From assembly GCA_903970435.1 (NCBI GenBank), contig CAJCIS010000180.1, forward strand, positions 1 to 53,484: DNA of 53,484 bases, in the 5' to 3' direction. The position numbers and the translations under genes are program-made. Shown here piece by piece: positions 1 through 7,780 of the stretch (position 1 is the first letter of the stretch; each line of letters starts with the position of its first letter). The stretch comes from Acidobacteriota bacterium (GTDB lineage: Bacteria; Pseudomonadota; Alphaproteobacteria; Acetobacterales; Acetobacteraceae). The notes under the pieces are model-generated. The model searched no databases and was not told the origin of the DNA. It saw only the letters and a list, made by a program, of their open reading frames with translations.

Positions 1-331
1 GCCGCATGATCGGAATACCTTCGAGCGGCTCCAGTGCTCTGATCAGCACGCCGGCGCCGATCCCCGGCATCTCACTCGACACGTTCAGCATGTATGACCT
101 GCCATAGGCAAGGTAGACGTAGGCGTGTCCATGATCGAGAAACAGCGACCGATTACGCCGGGTCATCCCCCGGTAGGCGTGGCCTGCGGCATCGCCGACC
201 ACATAGGCCTCCGTCTCAACAATGCGACCGCTGGCGACGCCTTGGGGCAATTTGCGGATCAACACCTTGCCGATAAGATGGCGAGCGAGTGTCACCGTAT
301 CACTCGGCAACTCCGAGCGTGCCAGCGGCAT
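1..331 (-). CDS. DNA-3-methyladenine glycosylase (AAG/MPG family), 3'-truncated by the window edge
   Basis: Base-excision repair enzyme that removes alkylated purines. Reading the minus strand from ATG at 331 gives 110 residues without a stop, running off the window start. The family signature is clear: [12 protein letters not shown] near the N-terminus, then RIVETEAY (the Glu of EAY is the catalytic residue in human AAG and the Tyr intercalates), [11 protein letters not shown], then HAYVYLAYG and NVSSE. The start follows the stop of the NTF2-like gene by 12 bases, so the two are probably cotranscribed. The C-terminal half lies outside the window. The family assignment is secure; the exact start is less so. 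Confidence 0.88.
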   Translation of the reverse strand, partial: MPLARSELPSDTVTLARHLIGKVLIRKLPQGVASGRIVETEAYVVGDAAGHAYRGMTRRNRSLFLDHGHAYVYLAYGRSYMLNVSSEMPGIGAGVLIRALEPLEGIPIMR

Positions 332-343
332 GGCGGCCCGCTT

Positions 344-724
344 TCAGGGCACCCGCTCGACCCATTGCGCTCGCGAAGGTCCCGGCTCGAACGGGTCGCT
401 GAAATACTGCGTCTCGCGCGCCACTTTCCCATCGAGAAACTCCATGATGCTGACGGTATAAGACGGGCGCCCGTCATAGGTCAGGACATACTCGGTGATC
501 CAAAGATCGCCCGTGCCGATGATCCGCCTTATGGTAAAACGTTTCAGATTCGGTTGCGCGGCGCGAGACGCCCCTATCCTCGACCGTCCGCGGATACGCT
601 CGCCCGATTGAGGATATTCGAGCACCGCGTCCTCCCGGTAAATCTGGTGCTCGCCGGCGAAGTCATTCGCATCCGAGGCGGCCCAGTGATGGTCCAGGGC
701 GGCGCGAATCTCTTGGTCTTTCAT
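344..724 (-). CDS. NTF2-like / SnoaL-like domain protein
   Basis: A 126-residue protein with the composition and pattern of the NTF2/SnoaL fold: an N-terminal helix with ALDHHWAASDANDF, a REDAVLEYPQSGE segment, then a beta-rich C-terminal half (WITEYVLTYDGRPSYTVSIMEF, DGKVARETQYFSDPF). Such proteins act as small enzymes or ligand-binding domains; no substrate can be read from the sequence. The ATG at 724 is 26 bases from an ATH repeat. It ends with TGA 12 bases before the glycosylase start, which suggests a two-gene operon. The fold is likely; the function is unknown. Confidence 0.8.
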   Translation of the reverse strand: MKDQEIRAALDHHWAASDANDFAGEHQIYREDAVLEYPQSGERIRGRSRIGASRAAQPNLKRFTIRRIIGTGDLWITEYVLTYDGRPSYTVSIMEFLDGKVARETQYFSDPFEPGPSRAQWVERVP

Positions 725-750
725 GGCATCTCTCCTGTCATGAAGGCGAA

Positions 751-860
751 GGAAGCAGTTCTTTTTTGAAAAAAAGAACCAAAAAACTTTTATCTGTTAC
801 GGGGCAACGGGCAACAGAGAAGAAGTTTTTTGTTCTATTTTTTCAAAAAAGAACTACTGC
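751..860. repeat. ATH full element (two facing half-units)
   Basis: Half-units at 751-791 (+) and 822-860 (-), joined by a spacer with TCTGTTAC and GCAACAGA. Each half-unit contains its own stem GTTCTTTTTT/AAAAAAAGAAC; together they form a larger inverted repeat. It sits between the NTF2-like gene start and the tolC stop codon, whose last base (871) is 10 bases away. Confidence 0.9.
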
Positions 861-870
861 CTTTGTCCCT

Positions 871-2265
871 TCAAGGCGCCGGCGTCGTCCCGTACCACCG
901 GTCGCGCGTGGCATTATAATGCGCTACCGGATCATACAACCGCACATCCAAACCCAGCGCCTGCGCGCTCAGCCGCCCGGTCACTGCCTGCAATTGCAAA
1001 CTCGCAACGTAGCTGTCGCGTTCCGCCGTTATCTGGTTGACGTCCGCGGCCAGTTGCTCCTGTTGCGCGTTCAGAACCTCCAGCAGGGTGCGCGCGCCCA
1101 CCGATTGCTGCCGTGCGACGCCGCGGGCGGCCACGCTGTTGGCGGCCAGCGAGGTGCGATATTCCGCCACGCGGGTGCGCGCCCCATCCAGCGCTGCCCA
1201 CGCCGTCTGTATTTCCGCGCGCGCCTTGCGCAATACCACATCCACTTGCAGCAGGCTGCGCGCCGCCGCTTCCTTCGCCTGCCGGATTTCGGCTGCCTGC
1301 TCGCCACCCTGATACAACGGAACCGTCAACTGCAACGTCGCCTCGACAAGGTCGTCGCGCTGATGCGGAAACTGCACGTCGGTTTCCTTCACGCGGCCGC
1401 CGTGAAATTCCGCCGACAGGCGCGGCTGCAGGCCGGCGCGGGCGATATCGATCCCCTGGCGCGCCGCTTCCTGCGCCGCGCGCGATTGCACGACATCGAA
1501 ATTGGCGGCAACGAATTTCATCGCGGCGTCGAGCCCCGGCGGCACATCGACCGCGCGTGTCGGCAATGGGGCCGCGCCGGCAGGCTGACCTATTTGCTGC
1601 TCGTAGGCCGCCCGGGAGGCGGCGAGCGACGCCACCGCCTGGGCCGTGCGGGCCCGCTGGTCGGCGAGGCGGGCCCTGGCCTGCGCGACATCCGTTTCGG
1701 TGACAGCGCCGGCCGCCAATTCCTGCTCGCTGGCACGCAATGTTCGCTCCAGCACCGTCTCCTGATGATGGTTCAGTTCCACGATGCGCTGGTCGCGCGC
1801 CACGTCGAGATACGCGGTGGCGGCGGCAAGCAGCACCGCGGCCTCGGTCGCCTGCAGGCCGGCCCGTTCGGCCGCTACCAGCGCCTCCGCCTGGCTGACC
1901 TGTGCGTGCACCTTGCCGCCGGTGTATATCGGCTGCGTCACGGACAGCATGGAATCCTGCGGCACGCGGCGTTCGGGCTGATGCGTCGGGTCCATGCTGT
2001 CCCAGAACGCAGAGACGCCAATGCTTCCGTCGATCGTTACACGCGGGCGCCAGCCGGAGAGCGCTTTGGGGACGCCCTCGTCGGCTTCGCGTAATTGCTG
2101 GCGGGCTGCCAGCAATTGCGGGTTGTAGAGATAGGCTTGCGACAGGGCCGTTTCGAAGGCGCTATCTTCTGCGCGCGCAGAAGGCCGGAAAATAAACCAA
2201 AAAAACAAAAGAAGGAAGTAGTTCTTTTTTGAAAAAGAGAACCAAAAAACTTTTGCCTTTTTCAT
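871..2265 (-). CDS. TolC-family outer membrane efflux protein
   Basis: Outer-membrane channel of a tripartite pump; 464 residues, the usual family length. After a signal peptide ending SARA, the mature part begins EDSAFETALSQAYLYNP, the classic OEP start, followed by two alpha-helical OEP repeats rich in Ala, Gln and Arg (for example residues 110-240 and 300-420). The ATG at 2265 overlaps the MFS stop (ATGA), so translation is coupled. Oddly, residues 4-18 of the signal peptide (KAKVFWFSFSKKNYF) are encoded by an ATH half-unit at 2214-2254; no other good start exists before the mature domain. Last gene of a four-gene efflux operon. Confidence 0.93.
   Translation of the reverse strand: MKKAKVFWFSFSKKNYFLLLFFWFIFRPSARAEDSAFETALSQAYLYNPQLLAARQQLREADEGVPKALSGWRPRVTIDGSIGVSAFWDSMDPTHQPERRVPQDSMLSVTQPIYTGGKVHAQVSQAEALVAAERAGLQATEAAVLLAAATAYLDVARDQRIVELNHHQETVLERTLRASEQELAAGAVTETDVAQARARLADQRARTAQAVASLAASRAAYEQQIGQPAGAAPLPTRAVDVPPGLDAAMKFVAANFDVVQSRAAQEAARQGIDIARAGLQPRLSAEFHGGRVKETDVQFPHQRDDLVEATLQLTVPLYQGGEQAAEIRQAKEAAARSLLQVDVVLRKARAEIQTAWAALDGARTRVAEYRTSLAANSVAARGVARQQSVGARTLLEVLNAQQEQLAADVNQITAERDSYVASLQLQAVTGRLSAQALGLDVRLYDPVAHYNATRDRWYGTTPAP
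2214..2254 (+). repeat. ATH half-unit inside the tolC signal-peptide codons
   Basis: Solo copy with a slightly altered stem (GTTCTTTTTTGAAAAAGAGAAC). The CTTTT end lies 7 bases from the MFS stop codon. On the minus strand it is read in frame as KVFWFSFSKKNYFL within the TolC signal peptide. Confidence 0.92.
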
Positions 2266-3800
2266 GGGCGGGGGGCGCGGAAGAGTTTCGTTTCGTTTAG
2301 CGCCAGCACGATCAGCATGGTGCCCAGCATGATGATGCCGATCCAGCCGAAGGCGTCTTCCACCGCCATCGTTGTTGCCTGCCGGCGGACGGCGCCGGTC
2401 AGGGCGGCAGCCGATGGCACATTTCCGGCGACCAGGTGATCCGCGATGGTATTGGAATGCACCCTTTCACGCACGGCCAGAATGCCGCCGATCACGGCGC
2501 CGCCAACGCTGCCGGCGAGCGTTCGCACCACATTGAACAGCGTGGCGCCGGAAAGCGCATCGGTCAGCTGCAAGGTGGAGGTGGATATCACGATCAGCGG
2601 CACCATGATCAGCGGCTGTCCGCAGGCCTGCAGTATGTGCGATGGCAGAATATCCGCCTTGACCCAATCGCTGTCGGCGAACGTGGCCAGCCGCACACCC
2701 AGCGCCACGATGAGGAGGCCGAGCGCAAGCACGATCCTGGCCTCCAGCACGCGCAACAGGAAAGGCGTTGCGGCGCACACGAACAGTTGCGCCAGCGCCG
2801 CCCAGATCAGAATGTTGCCGACCTGCAATTCGCGGAAGCCGCGCACCTGAATGCCATATTGCGGCAGCAGCAGGCTGGTCCCCAGCGTGGACACCGCGAA
2901 GGCGAAGATCGTCGTCAATCCGCCGGTGAAGTTGCGCCGCAGCAACAGGCGCAGATTGATCAGCGGTGTGTCGTGATACAGCTCCACGGTCACAAACCCG
3001 ACCAGCGTCATCGCCGCCGCGACGAACAGCGACACGATGAACGCCGAGGAGAACCAGTCCAGCCGCTGGCCCTCGTCCAGCGCGGCCGTCAGCAGCGATG
3101 CGAACGCCACCATCAGGAACATGCCCCAATAATCGGCATTTCGAAAAACCTCGGGGCGGGCGGGCTCCACAGGTAATCCGAACAGCACAAGGCCCAGCAC
3201 GACCGGGCCGATCACGCCGCCGACATAGAAGATCGCCTGCCAGTGCACGATGTCGGTCAACACGCCGGCCAATGATTCGGAAATCAGCGGCGTGCTCGCC
3301 GTCACCAGGGCATACAGCGTAAAGCCGTAGATGCGCTGGTGCAACGGTGTGTGCCGCAGCAATATGCCTAGCAACAAGGGTATCAGCGCGCCGCCCCCCA
3401 CGCCTTGCAGGAAGCGCATCGCGACCAGCCACACATACCCCTGGTTCGCCGCCCAAGGGCATAATGCGCCGGCCATGGTGAGCAATATCACCGACACCGC
3501 GACCGCGCGGCGCTGCGAAATGATGCTGGCCAGCCAAGGCGTCATCGGCACCACGGCGATTTCGGCGATATTGTAGGCCGACGAGACCCAGGCAGCCTCG
3601 TCCACGCCGTAACCGATGCCGCCACGCAAATCGGCGAGCGAGAAAGTGGTCAATCGTGTGTCCAGGTTGGAAACGAAGCTGCCGAGCACGGCGCCGAACA
3701 GGCCCAGCGCGAGGCGCATTGTGACGGGCGGCGGCCCTTGCACGCGGCCGTCCGGACCGCGCGGCGGATCGAGATGAAGCGGCGCCAGCCAGTTCTTCAC
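2262..3800 (-). CDS. MFS multidrug efflux transporter, DHA2 (EmrB/QacA) family
   Basis: Inner-membrane proton-drug antiporter of 512 residues with about 14 hydrophobic segments, the DHA2 layout. Visible landmarks are the N-terminal TM1 (LGLFGAVLGSFVSNLDTRL), the AAWVSSAYNIAE motif of DHA2 proteins, and the TM4-5 region MRFLQGVGGGALIPL. It is the third gene of an operon with two adaptors upstream and TolC downstream. The start is GTG at 3800, overlapping the previous stop as GTGA, and the stop overlaps the tolC ATG, so all junctions are translationally coupled. The substrate cannot be inferred. Confidence 0.93.
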   Translation of the reverse strand: MKNWLAPLHLDPPRGPDGRVQGPPPVTMRLALGLFGAVLGSFVSNLDTRLTTFSLADLRGGIGYGVDEAAWVSSAYNIAEIAVVPMTPWLASIISQRRAVAVSVILLTMAGALCPWAANQGYVWLVAMRFLQGVGGGALIPLLLGILLRHTPLHQRIYGFTLYALVTASTPLISESLAGVLTDIVHWQAIFYVGGVIGPVVLGLVLFGLPVEPARPEVFRNADYWGMFLMVAFASLLTAALDEGQRLDWFSSAFIVSLFVAAAMTLVGFVTVELYHDTPLINLRLLLRRNFTGGLTTIFAFAVSTLGTSLLLPQYGIQVRGFRELQVGNILIWAALAQLFVCAATPFLLRVLEARIVLALGLLIVALGVRLATFADSDWVKADILPSHILQACGQPLIMVPLIVISTSTLQLTDALSGATLFNVVRTLAGSVGGAVIGGILAVRERVHSNTIADHLVAGNVPSAAALTGAVRRQATTMAVEDAFGWIGIIMLGTMLIVLALNETKLFRAPRP

Positions 3801-4834
3801 GGAGTCCCCGCGGTGTCTATTTCCACCTCGGCGGAAAGACCCGGCAGCAGGCGCGCGTCGAACGCCGGCCGCGCATCGAGCACGACCTTCACCGGTACGC
3901 GCTGCTCGATTTTGGTGAAACTGCCGGTGGCGCGGTCCGGCGGCAGCAGCGATCCCTCCGCCTGGGTGTCGGGTTCGAGACTGTCCACATGGCCGCTGAA
4001 TACCACGCCTGGAATGGCGTCCACGAACACGCGGGCCGGCTGGCCGGGCCGCATGCGCGTGACCTGCACTTCGCGGTAATTCGCCACCGCCCAGGCGCCC
4101 CGCAAGGGCACCAGACTGATCAGCGCCGTGCCCGGCGCCACATAATCGCCGCGCCGCTCCTGCCGCGCTGTGGTCATGCCGTCGAACGGCGCCACGATGC
4201 GCGTGTATCCCAAATCCACCTCCGCGCGCGCCAGCGCGGCCCGCGCGCCCTCCAGCGACGCGCGCTGCCCGGCCAACTCGGCCTGCAATTCGCCGATGCG
4301 CGCCTGCTCGGCGGCCAACGCGCGGCGCGCGCCGGCCGCGGCAGCCTGACGCTGGCCGTTGGCCGCCACGGCATTCTGCCAGTCGCGCGCAAGAAACGAT
4401 TCCGTGTGCAGCAGAGCAGCCTGGCGCGTGCGTTCCAGGCCGGCCCGCTCGCTTTCCGCATCTGCGGCGGCGACGTTGGCCTGCGCCACGCCGATCTGTG
4501 CCGTCTGCTGCGCAAGTTCGGCTTCCGCCACGGCAACCATGGCCTCGCCTTGCGCGACTTCGGCGCGCGCGCGGCCGACCCGGGCGCGGTAATCACGGTC
4601 GTCGATGGCGTAGAGCAGCGTGCCGCGCCGAACCGCCTGGAAGTCCCGCACCGGCACGTTCACGAGATAGCCGGCCACCCGCGCCTTGAGTTGCGTCGGA
4701 TCGCCATCGAGGGCCGCATCGTTGGTCTGCCGCACGCTGCCGAAGGCGACCAGGGCGTTCCAGTCCACCACGAAGGCGACCGCGCCGAGCAGCAGCAAAG
4801 CGGAAACCACCGCGCGGATGATCGCATTGCGCAT
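3797..4834 (-). CDS. HlyD/EmrA-type membrane fusion protein (second adaptor)
   Basis: Periplasmic adaptor linking the MFS pump to TolC, 345 residues. One N-terminal membrane anchor (IIRAVVSALLLLGAVAFVVD), then a biotinyl-lipoyl-like segment (LKARVAGYLVNVPVRDFQAV), a long Ala/Gln/Arg-rich coiled-coil hairpin (about residues 85-195), the second lipoyl half (YTRIVAPFDGMTTAR) and a beta-barrel domain (AWAVANYREVQVTRMRPGQ). ATG at 4834 forms TGATG with the stop of the first adaptor; a TTG one codon upstream is an alternative. It is a diverged paralogue of the gene before it. One pump with two different adaptors is uncommon. Confidence 0.92.
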   Translation of the reverse strand: MRNAIIRAVVSALLLLGAVAFVVDWNALVAFGSVRQTNDAALDGDPTQLKARVAGYLVNVPVRDFQAVRRGTLLYAIDDRDYRARVGRARAEVAQGEAMVAVAEAELAQQTAQIGVAQANVAAADAESERAGLERTRQAALLHTESFLARDWQNAVAANGQRQAAAAGARRALAAEQARIGELQAELAGQRASLEGARAALARAEVDLGYTRIVAPFDGMTTARQERRGDYVAPGTALISLVPLRGAWAVANYREVQVTRMRPGQPARVFVDAIPGVVFSGHVDSLEPDTQAEGSLLPPDRATGSFTKIEQRVPVKVVLDARPAFDARLLPGLSAEVEIDTAGTP

Positions 4835-5952
4835 CAATGTGCGACGCCGGCGGCTGCGTCGCGGGTCAGCACGGTTGCCACCGCCGACATGCCAGGCCGC
4901 ACCAGGCCGCGCAGCCGGCCGGCGTTGCCGCTATCGTTCCACAAAATCGCAATCCGCACCGTCACGCGGGCGGGCACCTTGGTGAAGTTTCCCGTCGTGT
5001 TGTCGGGCACGATTGCGCTCAGGCGGCCGCCGGTGACCGGCGACATGCCAATCACGCGCCCCGCCAGCACATCGCCGGGAAACGTATCGAGGCGCAGGCG
5101 GGCGGGTTGCCCGATGCGGATATTGGGTATCTGGCGTTCGGTGAAGTTGGCATCCACCCACACCGTATCGAGCGGCGTGACGCCGACCACCCGCGTTCCC
5201 GCCGCCAGCAGGTCGCCGACGCGCACCCGGCGTGCGCCGAGCGTGCCGTCCACCGGCGACACGATCCGGGTCCATCCCAGGTTCAGTTGCGCGAGGTCCA
5301 GGTCGGCCTGGCGGGCCACCACCGCGGCTTGCGCGCCGCGCCGTTGCGCGTCCAGGGTTGCCGCCTGCCGCTCGCGCACCAGGCGTTGCGCGTGCGCCGC
5401 TTGCACGCCGGCGAGGTCGCGTTTCTGGTCGGCGATGGCGGTATCGAGCGCGCGGCGCACGCCGGCATCGGTGTGGATCAGAACTTGCTGGCGCGCGAGT
5501 TCCGGTTGCGTGCTGGAAATCGCGGCGATCGAGCCTTCCTCGCTGCTGCGGGTCTGCGCGATCTGCGCCAGCAACACCGCTTGTTGCGCATCGATGGCGT
5601 CCAGCCGCGCGCGCGCGGCCAGCAAGGCCGCCTGCGCCTGATCGCGTTCGGCGCGATAATCGTCATCCTCGATCGTGGCGATCAGATCGCCGGCATGCAC
5701 AGGCTGATTATCGGCGATCGGCAGGCTCGTCAGATAGCCGGTCACCCGCGCGGCCACGTGGGTGACATCGCCGCCGACATAGGCGTTGTCGGTTTGTGGA
5801 TTTTCCCGGTAGGTAAACCCCTTGTCCAGCGACAGCACGAACACCGCGGCGGCAATGATCACGCCCACGGCGGCGAAGAAAACCAGCATGGGCCGCCAGC
5901 GCCGCGCCGGGGGCGCGGCCGGCGCGGCAGCGAGGGGCGGCGCGTCAGACAC
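4834..5952 (-). CDS. HlyD/EmrA-type membrane fusion protein (first adaptor)
   Basis: Adaptor subunit, 372 residues from the GTG at 5952 (AGGA about nine bases upstream); a TTG at 6009 would add 19 residues. Pro/Ala-rich cytoplasmic N-terminus, one transmembrane anchor (MLVFFAAVGVIIAAAVFVL), the EmrA-like QTDNAYVGGDVTHVAARVTGY segment shortened here to TDNAYVGG, a coiled-coil hairpin, then LGWTRIVSPVDGTLGARRV and WVDANFTERQIPNIRIGQPA, typical of EmrA/HlyD adaptors. First gene of the efflux operon; its stop overlaps the next start. No dedicated regulator is visible beside it. Confidence 0.92.
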   Translation of the reverse strand: MSDAPPLAAAPAAPPARRWRPMLVFFAAVGVIIAAAVFVLSLDKGFTYRENPQTDNAYVGGDVTHVAARVTGYLTSLPIADNQPVHAGDLIATIEDDDYRAERDQAQAALLAARARLDAIDAQQAVLLAQIAQTRSSEEGSIAAISSTQPELARQQVLIHTDAGVRRALDTAIADQKRDLAGVQAAHAQRLVRERQAATLDAQRRGAQAAVVARQADLDLAQLNLGWTRIVSPVDGTLGARRVRVGDLLAAGTRVVGVTPLDTVWVDANFTERQIPNIRIGQPARLRLDTFPGDVLAGRVIGMSPVTGGRLSAIVPDNTTGNFTKVPARVTVRIAILWNDSGNAGRLRGLVRPGMSAVATVLTRDAAAGVAH

Positions 5953-6061
5953 CAAATCCGGTCCTGCGTGAGACGCACATATCAACCGTACGATCTCAAG
6001 GGCGGTCAAGGAGGCGGGCGAGCGTTGTTACGCGTAATGCCGATCGTCCACGTCAACAGAT

Positions 6062-6102
6062 AAAAGTTTTTTAGTTCTTTTTTTCAAAAAAGAACGACTT
6101 CC
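6062..6102 (-). repeat. ATH half-unit
   Basis: Solo copy between the manC-type gene and the efflux operon. Its GGAAG end is 5 bases beyond the stop codon of the minus-strand GDP-mannose gene (stop at 6108-6110). The stem GTTCTTTTTTTC/AAAAAAGAAC is intact, with one change in the flanking TTTTTTAGTTC. Confidence 0.9.
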
Positions 6103-6107
6103 TTCCC

Positions 6108-7571
6108 TTAGGCCCGCCCATAAGTATCCTCAAACCGAACAATATCATCCTCCCCCAGATAAGACCCCACCTGCACCTCGATCAAAGTCAGCGGAATGCG
6201 CCCCGGATTGTAAAGCCGGTGCACCGCCCCGAGCGGCAGGTACACGCTTTCATTCTCGCGCAGGAATATCTCCTCGCTGTCGCGCGTCACCATGGCCGAG
6301 CCCGCGACCACCACCCAGTGCTCCGCGCGATGAAAATGCTTTTGCAATGACAGCTTTTCGCCGGGTTTCACGACGATGCGCTTTACCTGGAAGCGATCGC
6401 CCTCGATCAGGCATTCGTACATGCCCCACGGGCGATACACGCGCTTGTGCGACGTCGCCTCGGGGCGCTTCAGGGCGCGTAGGCGTTCGACCACTTTCTT
6501 GACGTCCTGCGCACAGTCGCGGTGCATGGCCAGCACCGCGTCCTCCGTGGTGACCACCACCACGTCGGTCAGGCCGACGACGGCGGTCAGCATGCCGTCG
6601 CTGCGGGCGTAGCAGCCGGTCGCGTTCTCCAGGACGACGTCGCCGACCGACACATTGCCGTCGCTGTCCTTGGCGCCGAGTTCCCACAGCGCATCCCACG
6701 AGCCGACGTCGCTCCAGCCGAGATCGGCCGGCACCACCGCGGCGCGCGCGGTGCGTTCGGCCACCGCGTAGTCCAGGCTGATGCTGGGGCAGGCCGCAAA
6801 GGCGGCCGGGTCGAGGCGGATAAAATCCAGATCGGTGCTCCGCGCGGCGACGGCGCGCGTGACGGCATCCAGCACGTCGGGCGCGAACTTGCCGAGTTCC
6901 TCGAGCAGCGTGCGCGCGGTGAACACGAACATGCCCGAATTCCACAGATGCTTGCCGTCGGCGACCAGGGAAGCGGCGGTCGCCGCATCGGGCTTTTCCA
7001 GGAAGCGCGCCACGCGGTGGGCGCCCGGTGCCTGGTCCAGCGCGGGGCCGACCTCGATATAGCCGTAGCCGGTTTCGGCGCGCACCGGCTTCATGCCGAA
7101 GGTGACGATCTGGCCGGCGAGCGCTGCCTCCTGCGCCGCGGCCAGGGCCGCGTGCAGCGCTTCCGGCCGGGTGATGGCGGAATCGGCGGCCATCATCCAC
7201 AGGACCGCGTCGGGATCATCCTCTGCCACCAGCAGCGCGGCGGCGGCGATCGCGGGCGCACTGTTGCGGCCGACCGGCTCCAGCACGATGCGGGCGCCCT
7301 TGATGCCGGCGGTGCGCAGTTGCTCGGCGATCAGGAAGCGATGGCCCTCGTTGCACACCACCACGGGGCGGGCGAAGCCGGCACCGGTGGCCCGCAGCGC
7401 GGTCTCCTGCATGAGCGAGTTCTCTGACACCAGGGGCCAGAGCTGCTTGGGAAAGCTTTCGCGTGAAACCGGCCAAAGGCGCGTGCCGGTGCCGCCCGAC
7501 AGGATGACCGGCACCACCAGCCCGGAGGCCTGCCGGGTGGCCTCCGCCGTGAGCAGACTGGCATCATCCAT
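6108..7571 (-). CDS. manC: Bifunctional mannose-1-phosphate guanylyltransferase / mannose-6-phosphate isomerase
   Basis: Makes GDP-mannose for exopolysaccharide or LPS from fructose-6-P and Man-1-P (ManC/AlgA/XanB type). 487 residues from ATG at 7571, which has AAGGA about 10 bases upstream; the longer reading from 7718 lacks support. The N-terminal nucleotidyltransferase domain has LSGGTGTRLWPVSRESFPKQ with the diagnostic GTRLWP and PKQ, and FLEKPD. The C-terminal cupin (type II PMI) has RPWGMYECL, QKHFHRAEHWVVV and NPGRIPLTLIEVQVG. It may supply the XrtA exopolysaccharide locus about 20 kb away, but that link is inferred. The gene stands alone between convergent and divergent neighbours. 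Confidence 0.95.
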   Translation of the reverse strand: MDDASLLTAEATRQASGLVVPVILSGGTGTRLWPVSRESFPKQLWPLVSENSLMQETALRATGAGFARPVVVCNEGHRFLIAEQLRTAGIKGARIVLEPVGRNSAPAIAAAALLVAEDDPDAVLWMMAADSAITRPEALHAALAAAQEAALAGQIVTFGMKPVRAETGYGYIEVGPALDQAPGAHRVARFLEKPDAATAASLVADGKHLWNSGMFVFTARTLLEELGKFAPDVLDAVTRAVAARSTDLDFIRLDPAAFAACPSISLDYAVAERTARAAVVPADLGWSDVGSWDALWELGAKDSDGNVSVGDVVLENATGCYARSDGMLTAVVGLTDVVVVTTEDAVLAMHRDCAQDVKKVVERLRALKRPEATSHKRVYRPWGMYECLIEGDRFQVKRIVVKPGEKLSLQKHFHRAEHWVVVAGSAMVTRDSEEIFLRENESVYLPLGAVHRLYNPGRIPLTLIEVQVGSYLGEDDIVRFEDTYGRA

Positions 7572-7780
7572 GAAAACTGTTCCTTGCTTGTGGCGGTCCG
7601 GCTGGCCGGCCCCACCTGAATGGAGTGCCCGGAACCTGAAGTCTCCGGCCGCGACCGGCTCGAAAGCCTTGCATACAAGCTGCCGGAAACGCCAAAGTCG
7701 GGATGACACGGTTAGCACGGTCCTGGTACCCGCCGGTCAATTGTTACGCGGCACCGCACTAATTTTTGAAAGAATGTTGC

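Noticed and set aside
766-2094. Long plus-strand open frame opposite tolC
   Set aside because: Antisense shadow of the TolC gene; no family motifs, Arg/Ala/Gln-rich as expected from GC-rich antisense reading, and it starts inside an ATH repeat.
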